From positions 7,386,209-7,450,208 of the forward strand of contig NC_049911.1 of assembly GCF_001411555.2 (NCBI RefSeq): a stretch of DNA of 64,000 bases, in the 5' to 3' direction. Below are positions 10,419 through 20,734 of this stretch, piece after piece (positions within the stretch are counted from its first letter, which is position 1; the number at the start of each line of letters is the position of its first letter). Origin of the DNA: Juglans regia (lineage: Eukaryota > Streptophyta > Magnoliopsida > Fagales > Juglandaceae). The notes under the pieces were generated by a model. It ran no database searches, had not been told where the DNA came from, and saw only the letters and a list, made by a program, of their open reading frames with translations. The position numbers were made by a program, and so were the translations under genes.

Positions 10419-13400
10419 TTGGATCAATTTTAGTTTGGAATGTAAGAGGTTTAGGTACCTCTAAGAGACGATTACAAAAAATGCTGTCTAAATATAAGCC
10501 AAAATTGATAGTGTTGCTGGAACCTTTTCAGAGTGTGGTTAAAATCCATAGTTTCATGTGGTTATTGAAATTTGATGAGGCGATATCAAATGAGACTGAT
10601 GGTGGTAAAATCTGGGTGTTTTGGAAAAATGAATTGGATGTGCAGGTGGTTCGCATGAGTTCGCAGTTTGTGTCATTATGCATTACCGAAGGAAGTAATC
10701 ATTTCTTGGGTAATTTTATTTATGCAAAGTGTAATAGGCTTGAACGACAGCTGCTTTGGGAGGAGTTGAATTCGGATAGAATGGGTGGGGAGTCGTGTTT
10801 CTTTGCTGGGGATTTCAATGTAATTCGGTCGGATATTGAGAGGTGTGGTGGGCATCCGAGGAATAGAGTTGCAATTGATGAGTTTAATAAATGGATTCAT
10901 CAGGGTGGGTTGTTGGAAATGAATTCACAAGGTGGTAAGTTTACATGGTGTAATGGTCAGTAAGGTTTATCTAGAGCTTGGGCAAAGCTGGATAGAGTTT
11001 TACTTGATGCAAATTTTCTATCTCTTTTTCCGACTGCTCATTGTTTGTATCTTCCTAGGACTACATCGGACCATTGTCCTATGGTTATAGAATTTTTAAG
11101 TGATCCTTTCTCTTATGGTCCACCTCCATTTCGTTTTCAGCAAATGTGGGTTGAGCATCCGGATTTTATGACTCTTGTTCAAAAGGTTTGGTATGAATCG
11201 GTTATTGGTTCGGGGCTGTTTAAATTAGCCACTAAACTTAAAAAACTTAAGGTGGCGTTGCGTGTATGGAACAAGAGTGTATTTGGGAGAACTAATACTC
11301 AGATTGCTATTCTTGAAGATAAGATTGAGAATCTGGAAAATTTGTTGCAGAGAGGTTGGGATGATGATATTGAAAGGGAATTAGTAAGGACTTCTAATGA
11401 GTTGTCTTCTTGGAGGATTAGGGAGGATATTAGATTGGCACAAATGGCTAAAATTAAGTGGAGAATGGGTGGTGATAGGAATACAAAATTTTTTCATGTG
11501 TGGTTATCTAATAAAAAGCATAGGAAAATTCATCAGTTAAGAACCTCGAATGGGTTGGAGTTTAATTCTCCGGAAGCAATTCATCTTGGAGCTGTTGATT
11601 ATTTTTCTGATTTTCTTCAAAGATCTAATCCGGTTAGGGAGGTGCCTGATTTATCTAGTTTAATTTCGTCGGTTATTAATGATGAGGATTGTGTCCGGCT
11701 TTGTGGGATCCCTTCGTTGGTTGAAGTGAAAGAGGCTCTATCAACTATTCCTATTAATAGTTCTCCGGGTCCAGATGGTTTTGGCACGGGTTTTTTTATG
11801 AGTTGCTGGGAGGTGGTTAAAGTGGATGTTTTAGAAGCCATTTCAGAATTTTTTCTATCAAAACGCCTTCCGAGATTTTATTCGGCTTCTTATATTGTGC
11901 TTATCCCGAAGGTAGATGTGCCGTCGGGGTTTGATAAATTTAGGCCAATTAGCCTTTGTTCAGTTTTCTATAAAATTTGTTCAAAAATTATTGTGAATCG
12001 CATGACAGATTTCCTTCCCAAAATGATTTCTCTTGAACAAAGTGCGTTTATACCTGGGCGAAGTATTTTTGAGAATATCAGTCTTACCCAGGAAATGGTT
12101 CACTCTCTGAAGAGGACGTCACATGGTGGTAATATTATGATTAAAGTTGATATGGCTAAAGCATATGATCGGGTGGAGTGGCAATTTTTGCTTGAGGTTT
12201 TGAAGTGTTTTGGCTTTCCTTCTTCCTTTTGTGCTCTGATTAGTGCTTGTATTTCGAATGTGTGGTATTCTGTGATGCTTAATGGTACGATGAAAGGTTT
12301 CTTTCAAGGGAGGCGGGGTTTGCGCCAAGGGGATCCTCTCTCGCCTTATCTTTTTATTATTCTTCAAGAAGTACTTTCTAGACTTTTGAAACAAAGCTTT
12401 GATGGGAACAAGATTGGAAAATTTTCCCAAGCTAGAGGTACTCCTCATATTTCTCATCTTATGTATGCTGATGATATTGTTATTTTTCTGAATGGGGGTA
12501 AGAAATCGGTTAAGGAACTTTTGGTGGTTTTTGAAAAATATGAAAAATGGACAGGTCAGCAAATTAGTAAAGAAAAGACGGCTATATTTTATTCTCCTAA
12601 AATTTCGTTAGCAAGAAAGAGAGATCTTAAAAGGCTGACAGGGTTCTCTGAAGGTTTGTTTCCTTTTAAATACCTTGGGGTTCCGATTGTTTTAGGGCGT
12701 CTTAAGCATGAGCATCTAGAGGAGATGATTAACAAAGTCTGGAATAAAATCAGTGGTTGGAAAATGAAATTATTATCTGCGGGTGGGCGCTTAATTTTAC
12801 TTCGTCATGTGCTGTCTAGTATGGCTTTACATATTTTTGCAGTTTTACAGGTTCCTCATTCTATTATTAAAATTTTAAATCGACTGTTGAGCACATTTTT
12901 TTGGGGTGAGATTAATGGTAAAGGAAAAAAAAAGTGGGTGGCTTGGGAGAATATTTGTAAGCCAATAGAGGAGGGTGGTCTTGGTTTGCGGAATTTGGGG
13001 GATATTCAAAGAGCGTTGCATATGAGGTTTGCTTGGAATCTTTTGAAAGGAGAATCTTTGTGGGCTAGTTTCTTTAAAGGAAAATATGTGGGAAATTCGA
13101 GTTGGTGTCTTATTGATATGAGAAAAGGTACGAGGTTTTGGAAAATGATTGTCAAAAGTATTCCGAGTGTTTTTAATAATTCTAAATGGAGAGTTCGAGA
13201 TGGTAATATTTTATTTTGGTATGATAAATGGAGAGATGAGGGTCCTCTAATTGATGAGTTACAGATAGTGGGTAATCCGATGTTGCAAGTTAAAGAGTGT
13301 AAGTTGTCCAATAGTTGGGATGTGGAGTTTTTGAGTATGTTAGTTGGTCAGGATAAGGTGGAGAGTATTATTGAGGCTTTGGCTGGGTGTAAGGGAGGAT

Positions 13401-14542
13401 CTGATGTATTGATCTGGATGAAGAATGACAATGGGAATTTTTCGACTAAATCCGCTTGGGATTATATTCGGGTTCAAGGTTCTAGTATGGAGTGGCATCC
13501 TTGGGTATGGCATAAATTACTTCCACTTAAAATTTCGGTTTTAATGTGGAAGGTGTGGTTCATGGCATTAAGTGTTGATGATCGTCTTCGGCGCATTGGG
13601 ATCCAGATTGTTTCTCATTGTGATTGTTGTGATGAAGGTAATTATGAAGATCAAGATCATGTGTTACTTACAGGGGAATTTGCATAAGCTATATGGCACT
13701 TCTATGGATCTATTTTTGGTATTCCTATTGGTCGTACTTGGAGGGAGACGGTTCAAATTTGGTTTCGAAGGGCATCTTTTAATTCTCAACTGGGATTAAT
13801 AGTGGGGATTTTACCGTCTATTATTACTTGGCACCTTTGGACTAGACGTTGTGCTACACGTATGGAGGGAAGGTTCCAGTCTATTTTTTCGGTTCGGCTT
13901 TCTATTAGTAGATGGATGGGAGTTGTAGTTCGAGATATGAAAAAGGTTAGTAATTGTTCCAGACATGATTTACAGGTTTTACAGTCATTGAATATTCCTG
14001 TTTTGGTTCCTATTAGAAAGCATGTACAACCAGTGGCTTGGCAAAAGCCAGCTCATGGGTGGTTTAAATTGAATACAGATGGGAGTAGTATGGGTAATCC
14101 TGGTTGTTCAGGGGTGGGCGGTATCATTAGGAATGATCGTGGTCTTATGGTTTATGCTTTTAATTCTTCTATTGGGATCGGTACAAGTAATAGAGCGGAG
14201 TTGTTAGCTGTTCTTCAGGGGCTCAAAGCATGTAAGGAGTTGGGGATTAATTTTGTGGAAATTGAATTAGATTCGCAAGTGGTGATTTCGTGGTGGCATA
14301 GGAGAAGGTGTGGTGTGTGGTATTTAGAAGATTTTTGGGAAGATACGTTGTCCCTCATGGATTCTATGGTGTGCGTTGTTCGTCATGTTTATAGAGAGGG
14401 AAATAAAGTTGCGGATTGGTTGGCTCGGAGTGGTGCATTGGGTCTTAATTCAGAGTGGAGATTTGTTAGGGAGGTGCCTAGGGTGCTTCGTGGTTTAATC
14501 CGTTTGGATAATTTGGGTTTGCCTTCTTTACGTTATCGTTAG
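10415..14542 (+). pseudogene. LINE ORF2: endonuclease, reverse transcriptase, RNase H
   Basis: One frame of 1376 codons including the stop, broken only by TAA at 10961-10963 and TAA at 13685-13687. The APE-type endonuclease shows WNVRGLG, FAGDFNVI, KLDRVLLD and SDHCPMV. RT shows FRPISLCSVFYKICSKIIVN, SAFIPGRSI, KVDMAKAYDRVEW, GLRQGDPLSPYLF, the catalytic MYADDIVIF (about 12460-12490) and YLGVPI. A zf-RVT Cys/His segment precedes the second stop. The RNase H domain has NTDGSS, RAELLAVLQG, ELDSQ and REGNKVADWLA. The start ATG overlaps the ORF1 stop (ATGA, 10415-10418). Confidence 0.93.
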
Positions 14543-15297
14543 TGTCTTGTTCTTGTGTAATGTTTGTCCGTTTTTAGTAGGTTTGTAATTTTGTTTTGTA
14601 ATTTTGACATCTGGTAATATTGTTTGTAATACTAGGTGTCGGTCTGTAACCACGGTATTCCTCCGCCACAAGTGAGGGTTATTAATAAAATTTGGGACGG
14701 GGTCACTCATGGACAGGTGGCTTCGGCTCTTCTATAAAAAAAAAAAAAAAAAATAGGTGAATGAAATTGGTCTTGCTTGGGTATGTTAAATATATTGAAT
14801 TTAGTTATTTAGTCATTTTTGTCTACCTCTAGAAGTCCAAGAGGCCTAAAAATCGTGAGACTTGTTATGTTAATATTTGTGTTACTTTTAAAGCTGTAGT
14901 TATGACTTTTCCTATTCTTGGAGGGTTGTTCCAAGTATATAGAGGGGTTATTTCGAGTTTTAATATCAGATTGAGAATTTCATAAGCTTATTTGTCTTTG
15001 TGAGGTCTTGTGTTCCTCTTGGTTTTTCAAAAAACTCTTTGAACTTATCAAGTTAATCTTGTGGCGTTCAAGCTCCAAACTTATCACATTGATTCTAATT
15101 TCTTGGTGTGGCATTTTCAATCCTTCGTAGTCTTGGCTTTCATCTAGTTGGGTGACTGGTCAAGGCTCAACAAATCTTGTCAATACAATCTTGGGGTTCC
15201 AAGCCATTATTGTTATCGGGTTTCATCACAATTATTGGTGGAGTTCATATCACTGCTATAGCATCTCTTCAACTTCTGGTTGTATCTCCCCTTTCTT

Positions 15298-15990
15298 CTA
15301 CTCTTCTTGCACTGCAACTAATTGTAAAAACCAGCCATGTTTCCTCACAAAAGAAGATTTCAACAGATTCATTCCAGCTTCCACTTCAATTTTTCCATAA
15401 ACAAGGCCTTGTAACAACATCTTCTTGTCACCTACTTGAAACTCCAAAGACATATTAGTAAAGTCCCACTTAATGGAACCTAATGTCTTAAGCCACTGGA
15501 CTCCAAGGACAATGTCACAATCCCCCAAAGTAAGGACATGGAATGAGATTATGAACTTGGAATCCTGAATGTTAACAGCTTCCACACATCTTCCTTGACT
15601 AACAATCTTTGCCCCCATTTGCAATTTGATTTTACAATCCCACAGCATTATCTACCTTCAATTTAGCTGCCTCAACCACTAATGGGTCCAAGAAATTATG
15701 TATACTTCTAGAATCTACCAAAATTTCCACAATAAAAGACCCAATCCTTCCCAACAATTTCATGGCATTGTTATTTACACAATATGAGATAGCATGTATA
15801 GAAACCTCCAGGACCTCAGAATCCTGTAAATCAAGCTCTTGAGTTTCTGGCACAGATTCTTCCCCCAATATAGCATTATCTTCCACCTTATCTTCATTAT
15901 CACCTTGCATAATATACACCTTGGGATTCTTACAGGTGTGATTGGGATTCCGCTTCTCATCACAGTGGAAATACAATCATTTCTTCCTCT
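15298..15990 (-). pseudogene. Element A protease region and gag end
   Basis: Two minus-strand open frames. 15632-15976 includes FHCDEKRNPNHTC, a trace of the gag knuckle, and the protease-like VEILVDSRSIHNFLDP, where a Gly of the usual DSGS is Arg-changed. 15298-15648 continues with VLGVQWLKTLGSIKWDF. A frame change lies near 15640. The region stops at the insertion site of element B. Confidence 0.82.
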
Positions 15991-16049
15991 TATCATTCAT
16001 TTGGAGGGAAGTAACTTTCCTCATAGGAGGATAAGTTCTCTGCCCTATA

Positions 16050-16838
16050 TTAGCTAAATCTCCCCCATGCATAATGACCATTTTGCCTCCAAGACTTCCT
16101 TGAAGACAAAACATTTTCTTCTTTCAACTTTGCCAAGCCAAAAGCATAACCAAGATTAGGTGGATTAAACATTTTAACAGGTATTCGAATTTCATCTTTT
16201 AATCCACTAATAAAGCAACTCATCTTATGTCTCTCGGATAAGCCTTTCAACCTATTTGTCAAAGCCTCAAATTGTGATGTATACAAACTAACAGAAGTAG
16301 TTTGTCTTAACTTGGTTAAAGCCTCCATTGGGTCATCAAATGTTGATGGCCCAAATCAACCTAGCATTGACATCACTAAGGACTCCCATGAATTAAACTG
16401 TCCAACATCTAGAGCACTTTGGTACCATACCAATGCCTCACCATCCATATGGTGTGATGCTACCATCAACTTCTGGTGAAATGGTACTTGATAAAAATCA
16501 AAGTACTGGTTGGCCTTAAAGACCCAACCAGCAGGATCAGTACCATTAAAATGTGGGCAATCCCAACTTGAACCCCCCTCTGAAAAACACCTCTTTCTTC
16601 AAGATTTTTATGGTCATTCGACACCTCTATCTCTAAAATGATTGTTGTTCACAGCTTCACACAAAGAACGTAACATCTCAGAAACTTGGTCTAACCTTTC
16701 TGCCATTCCATTAATAGCTTGCTGATGATTCTCCAACTGTTTTTGAACTGCTTCTTGCTGTTTTTGGGACCCATCTTGCTGATTCTTTAATGATGCACTC
16801 GTACCTTCTGCCATTAGAGCTCTCCAAGATCGACTACT
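16050..16838 (-). pseudogene. Element A gag
   Basis: A Gln-rich coiled-coil N-terminus at 16614-16838 (MAEGTSASLKNQQ ... AERLDQVSEMLRSLCEAVN) is followed by a degenerate middle. Then 16050-16328 carries a gag segment typical of gypsy elements (LRQTTSVSLYTSQFEALTNR and MSCFISGLKDEIRI). Stops and at least one frame change lie between 16330 and 16610. Confidence 0.8.
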
Positions 16839-16839
16839 A

Positions 16840-16848
16840 CTGATACCA
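16840..16848 (-). other. Primer-binding site of element A
   Basis: On the minus strand TGGTATCAG begins 2 bases after the LTR end. It is the first part of the initiator Met-tRNA complement. Confidence 0.8.
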
Positions 16849-16850
16849 CT

Positions 16851-17344
16851 TGTTACGTTCTTGAATTGATCAAGAACTCTTCTATACTTACTCTTCACTC
16901 AGTAACACTAATTCACTCAACACTCAAGAACTGTATGAAGTAAGATTGACACACAAAAGGATTTTCAAATGCTAGATTCCATAATGAATCCTGACTAGGA
17001 ATTTTCGAGGAATTCCTAACCTCCCAAATCATAACTATATTCATTCAAGATGATCTACATGTGAATCTCATATGCTTTTATAGAAGCAGAATGAAAAGGA
17101 AGACCAAAATGCTAACTTTACAACGTAAAACGCAATTAAAATCTTAATAGCCAAAACTCACCTTTTCATTAAACGACTTCTAAACACTACAAAAACATAA
17201 ACGTACCGTATCACTAATTCATTTACAAAAACTCCCCATATTGATAACTGCCCAAACTTCCTTCTGTTATTCTGTTATTCTTCCTTCTGTCATTCTTCAG
17301 CTCTTCTTCCTTCTTTCATAGCCTTGCCCCCAACACCCGTGACA
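16851..17344 (-). repeat. 5' LTR of element A
   Basis: On the minus strand it starts TGTCACGGGTGTTGGGGGC and ends GAACGTAACA, 494 bp, directly before the primer-binding site. The partner LTR lies outside the window, so the outer border at 17344 is inferred from the TG start only. Confidence 0.75.
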
Positions 17345-17848
17345 TTTCTTCTTTTATGGCTGCAACACCTATTTCCTTGAGTTTTATCTGAAGGCTAAAG
17401 GAAAGAAAAATGGGAGAAGAGAGATGGGTTACGATTTGTTCAGTTTTTATTGTGAGGCATTTGCTATACATAAGTCATTATTCACAGCACACCTCACACC
17501 TAATAACTTTTTTTTTTTATATGTAAAATGTGAGGTGTGGATAATGAATAGTGGAGAAGATTAATTCTTATTTCGAATAATAAAAAATGATGTGATGTCA
17601 ACACGAAAGGAGGAGAGCACTTTTCTGCCACACGTATATCAACACTCATGTTGAAAATGATAAAATTTGAATTTCAAAAGAAAACTAACAAAATATGATT
17701 AACAACAATAACAATAGCAATTATTACTTCTAAAGAAGAGAACCGATTTTAACTTATTTATGAGTTTACAAAAAAAAAAATATTTACTTGACCAATAGAA
17801 TTTTGAACGAGAAGAGAAACAATTATCCATATTTTGAGAATTAATGAC
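17345..17848. other. Intergenic, with a small inverted repeat at 17476-17550
   Basis: No gene is seen. CATTATTCACAGCACACCTC (from 17476) pairs imperfectly with GTGAGGTGTGGATAATGAAT (to 17549) around a T-rich centre, like a very short MITE or hairpin. The rest is A+T-rich sequence without recognisable coding content. Confidence 0.55.
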
Positions 17849-18470
17849 TAAGGGTGTAAAAATTAACCAGAAAATTGGCTGATATTGATCCGGTTCCAAT
17901 TTTATGCTTTTTAAGTCCAGACCGGACCTGTTCACCATATTATATATTTTAAATTATTTTTTTATATTATATATAATATTTTTTATATTATATATAATTT
18001 ATATATATAATTATATAAATTATAATTATATATAAGATTATGTTATTATAATTTATAACATAGAATTTTAATCTTAAATATGAAAATTTATTTGATCATA
18101 TGCTTTAAACAAAATATAAATATATTAATAACATTTTATGGCCTAATAAATTCTCAACATATTTCTTTTGATAAATACATAATACATTAGTTATACTAAT
18201 ATACATTAGTATATTAATTACATTTGGCTTTAATTAATCAGTATACATTAGTATACTAATGTATATTAGTATATTATTTACATTTTATGCCCTAATATTA
18301 ATACGATTAAAATTGAAAAACCAAACAGTACCGAACCGAAACCGGTAAAACCGAAGGTACCTCTTTAGGAAGGTAATTGGTGTGTAATTGGTTTTAAAAA
18401 ATGCAAAGCCGGTGCATACCGTTTCGATTCTAAATTTTTTCAAAATCGGACCGAACCAGTTACACCCCTA
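17849..18470. mobile_element. hAT-type MITE
   Basis: Ends TAAGGGTGTAAAAATTAACC and GGTTCGGTCC-rich TTACACCCCTA are inverted copies. The 8-bp flanks TTAATGAC (17841-17848) and TTCATGAC (18471-18478) match at 7 of 8. Subterminal CCGGTT/ACCGGT boxes occur on both sides. The interior is A+T-rich, with palindromic TATACATTAGTATACTAATG-like stretches at 18190-18280. No coding capacity. Confidence 0.85.
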
Positions 18471-19079
18471 TTCATGACACGATGGAATGGAGATCTGGCC
18501 TCTCAGCTTCCATATTTCATTTAGAATTCAAAATTAAACTATCTATTTTTCAAGCTTTCATATGATATAATTACCATTTATTTGAAAGAGAAATAATATT
18601 TACAGTTTTAGAATGTGTAGTTTCCACGTACTTTGTTTGAAAAAATAGATAAATTTGAAGCTCACATAATTTTTTTTTTTTAATGGTAGCTCTCACTTTT
18701 TTTCAAATGGAGTATGAGGAGATTGCACACTCCAAGACTCTATACAACATTACTCATTCATTATGTGTTGGTTATTTTTTTGTCTACTTTGCTTTGATTT
18801 ATTTTGGTGTGAATGGCACTTTTCACCCCGACCCAAACAGGTAAGGAATTTTACTTCTGACCTGCTCGAATTTATTTTAGGGTGAATAAATAGTTTTTAC
18901 TCAAAAAGTTTGACCGAATCTCTAACTCGAATATTGTTCATCGGCATTTTTGACCCGACCCGCTTCCGATCTATTTTAAATTTATTTTAATAAAAGGTTA
19001 ACAACTTTGTTTAACACATATTTTGGATAATTCATATAAAAGTGTAACCCATCTTTGATGAATTTTTGTCTTCCATTTT
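18471..19079. other. Intergenic, no gene seen
   Basis: A+T-rich. 18815-18965 contains GACCCAAACAGG and GACCCGACCCGC boxes like those of degraded hAT MITEs, but I could not define ends. Confidence 0.5.
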
Positions 19080-19146
19080 CCAGTGCTTCGCGTCGGAAAT
19101 AATCCTTAAGCTTTCTTAAGTTTTTCTGTTTGGATTTCTTTCTTTC

Positions 19147-20040
19147 TTGCATTCGTGTTCTCGCAATGGGTTTTTATCAGAAAGTTGTTCATTAACTCTA
19201 AGATTTTTTATTTCCATCGTGAGAATGATAAGTGGTGGCGGATCATGGACTCAGCCACTACCACAGAAAGGATTGATGGGCTCTAGAGAACTCTCTGACT
19301 GTATCCCAGTGACGGTATCTTCTTCGACGAACTCGATTTTGCATGACTATATTCAGAATGCCTTTTTCAAGGATCAGGATAAAAAAAACTTGTTCGAATA
19401 ATTCGAAGGAACCGCCTTAGAAAAGATCGACTGTCTCGGACGACAACTCTAAGGGTGTCTTGGAGATGGTCTCTCCTTTAGCGACCGATATCTTTCTCGA
19501 AAATAATCAAAAAGCCTCTCATGATGCTCGAGATAACATTGCCTACTTGAATAATTTGATATAGAGATTAGATTCTCCTTCCTCCTCCTCCTATTCTATT
19601 AAGGAGGTGGAGGCAAATGATGTTGAAGAAGGGGAGTGTAGTGTGGAGAGGGTTGGCAATATTAGTCGATCTCCTTGGAATTTCGTGGGTTCTCTGTACT
19701 CAATCAGTTGCCTCTTATTTGTAGATGGTTATCGAGGAAGATTTTGTTTTTTTTTCTCTTAGTGGGTCAGATGGTTGGGATGGATTTGATGTAGATCCTG
19801 ATCCTTTAAGTTCTATTCATCTGGGACTTGAATGAGCCAATATTTCTTCCGATTATTTGTTTAGAAAGGTTGATGAAATTAAGTAATGTGTCAGGATTTC
19901 ATGTGAAGGATTTGAATAGCAAATCAAAGCTCTCCTCGTAGCCATTATAGTTGGTCATCCATCTTTGGCTAAATCCACCTCTAAAAAAAGAAAGGGAATT
20001 GAATATATTATCTTGCTCGATCAACTATGATGCTAGGGAA
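19147..20040 (+). pseudogene. Probable LINE ORF1 remnant
   Basis: Short open pieces only (19147-19401, then broken). A Ser- and Glu-rich stretch lies at 19560-19650. Near 19890-19990 ISCEGFE ... KALLVAIIVGH ... KSTSKKRKGIEY resembles the segment that precedes ORF2 in many dicot LINEs. I do not recognise a CCHC knuckle. The assignment rests mainly on its position before ORF2. Confidence 0.45.
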
Positions 20041-20095
20041 GGGAGCGTGCTTATAGGCAAAATAAAGACGAGGGCTATGTCTAGTCTCTTATGAA

Positions 20096-20726
20096 TAGGG
20101 GTGATAAACGGTCCGGTTGGACTGAGTGGACCGACCGTTTCGGTCCGGACCGAGACTTAGACCTGTTCGGTCCACATTTTAGAGGACATAAACTTTTCTG
20201 TCCGGTCCAGGGTTTTTCCGGACCGGACCTGACCGAATGAAAAATAAAAAAATATATATTATATATAATAATTGTACAATTAATAATATAAATTTTTAAA
20301 TATATTATTAATACTTGTTAATATTCTATAAATTAACAATATTTTATATATATCTTCGTCTAACCTATCACTATTAATAATATAAAATTTTAAATATGTT
20401 ATTAACACTTGTTAATATTCTATGAATTAACTAATATATAATATCAATTAGTTAATTATATAGTAATTATATAAATTAATAATATAATTTTCATTTAATT
20501 TATTATCATTGACCATATAAAATATTTTTTTATTGAGTTTGTTACATAATCCACATTAATAAGTCACTTAATTTAATTTAGTATTTTAAATAATTTTTTT
20601 TATTAATTATTTTAAAAAACATTAGGCCGGACCGGGTCTCCTTGGGTGTTCGGTCTGGAAAAATGATGGACCGAAAATATTCTGTCCATTGCCGGACCGG
20701 ACCGGACCAGACCATTTGCAGCCCTA
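20096..20726. mobile_element. hAT-type MITE inserted in the LINE
   Basis: Perfect 8-bp target duplication CTTATGAA (20088-20095, 20727-20734). Inverted ends are TAGGGGTGATAAACGGTC and GACCATTTGCAGCCCTA. GGTCCGGACCGG-type boxes cluster at both ends. 631 bp, non-coding, A+T-rich inside. Confidence 0.93.
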
Positions 20727-20734
20727 CTTATGAA

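Larger units (their letters stand above)
9019..14750 (+). mobile_element. L1-type LINE, full length and nearly intact
   Basis: Flanked by the 14-bp duplication AAATAGGTGAATGA (9005-9018 and 14751-14764), with an 18-base A tail at 14736-14753 that merges into the right copy. It carries a short 5' leader, ORF1 (9106-10418), ORF2 (10415-14542) and a 3' UTR with an AATAAA signal near 14683. I count four disabling changes in about 5.4 kb of coding sequence: two in ORF1 and two in ORF2. This is a recent insertion, younger than element B. Confidence 0.96.
1819..15252 (+). mobile_element. Ty3/gypsy element B, nearly full length, with both LTRs interrupted
   Basis: Bounded by the 5-bp target duplication CTGCT (1814-1818 and 15253-15257). 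The LTRs start TGATGCAAACC and end CATATCA. A primer-binding site (3714-3725) and a purine tract (8688-8700) sit where expected. Gag, protease, RT, RNase H and integrase follow in the Ty3/gypsy order. Without the Tourist-like insertion in the 5' LTR and the LINE in the 3' LTR the element would be about 6.6 kb. Stops and frameshifts make it inactive. Confidence 0.95.
8701..15252 (+). repeat. 3' LTR of element B, split by a LINE
   Basis: The two parts, 8701-9018 and 14765-15252, align with the 5' LTR and total 806 bp. The LTR ends CATATCA at 15252 and is followed by the target duplication CTGCT. Confidence 0.95.
1..17344 (-). mobile_element. Ty3/gypsy element A, minus strand, split by element B and cut by the window edge
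   Basis: Read on the minus strand this element runs 5' LTR (16851-17344), primer-binding site, gag, protease, then, after the 13.4-kb insertion of element B, reverse transcriptase, RNase H and integrase until position 1. The 3' LTR lies beyond the left edge. The halves join when 1819-15257 is removed (element B plus one copy of CTGCT): the protease region at 15298 leads into the pre-RT motif GLPPPRAFDYQI at about 1790. Stops and frameshifts are scattered, so it is a dead copy. It is the oldest member of this nest. Confidence 0.9.
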
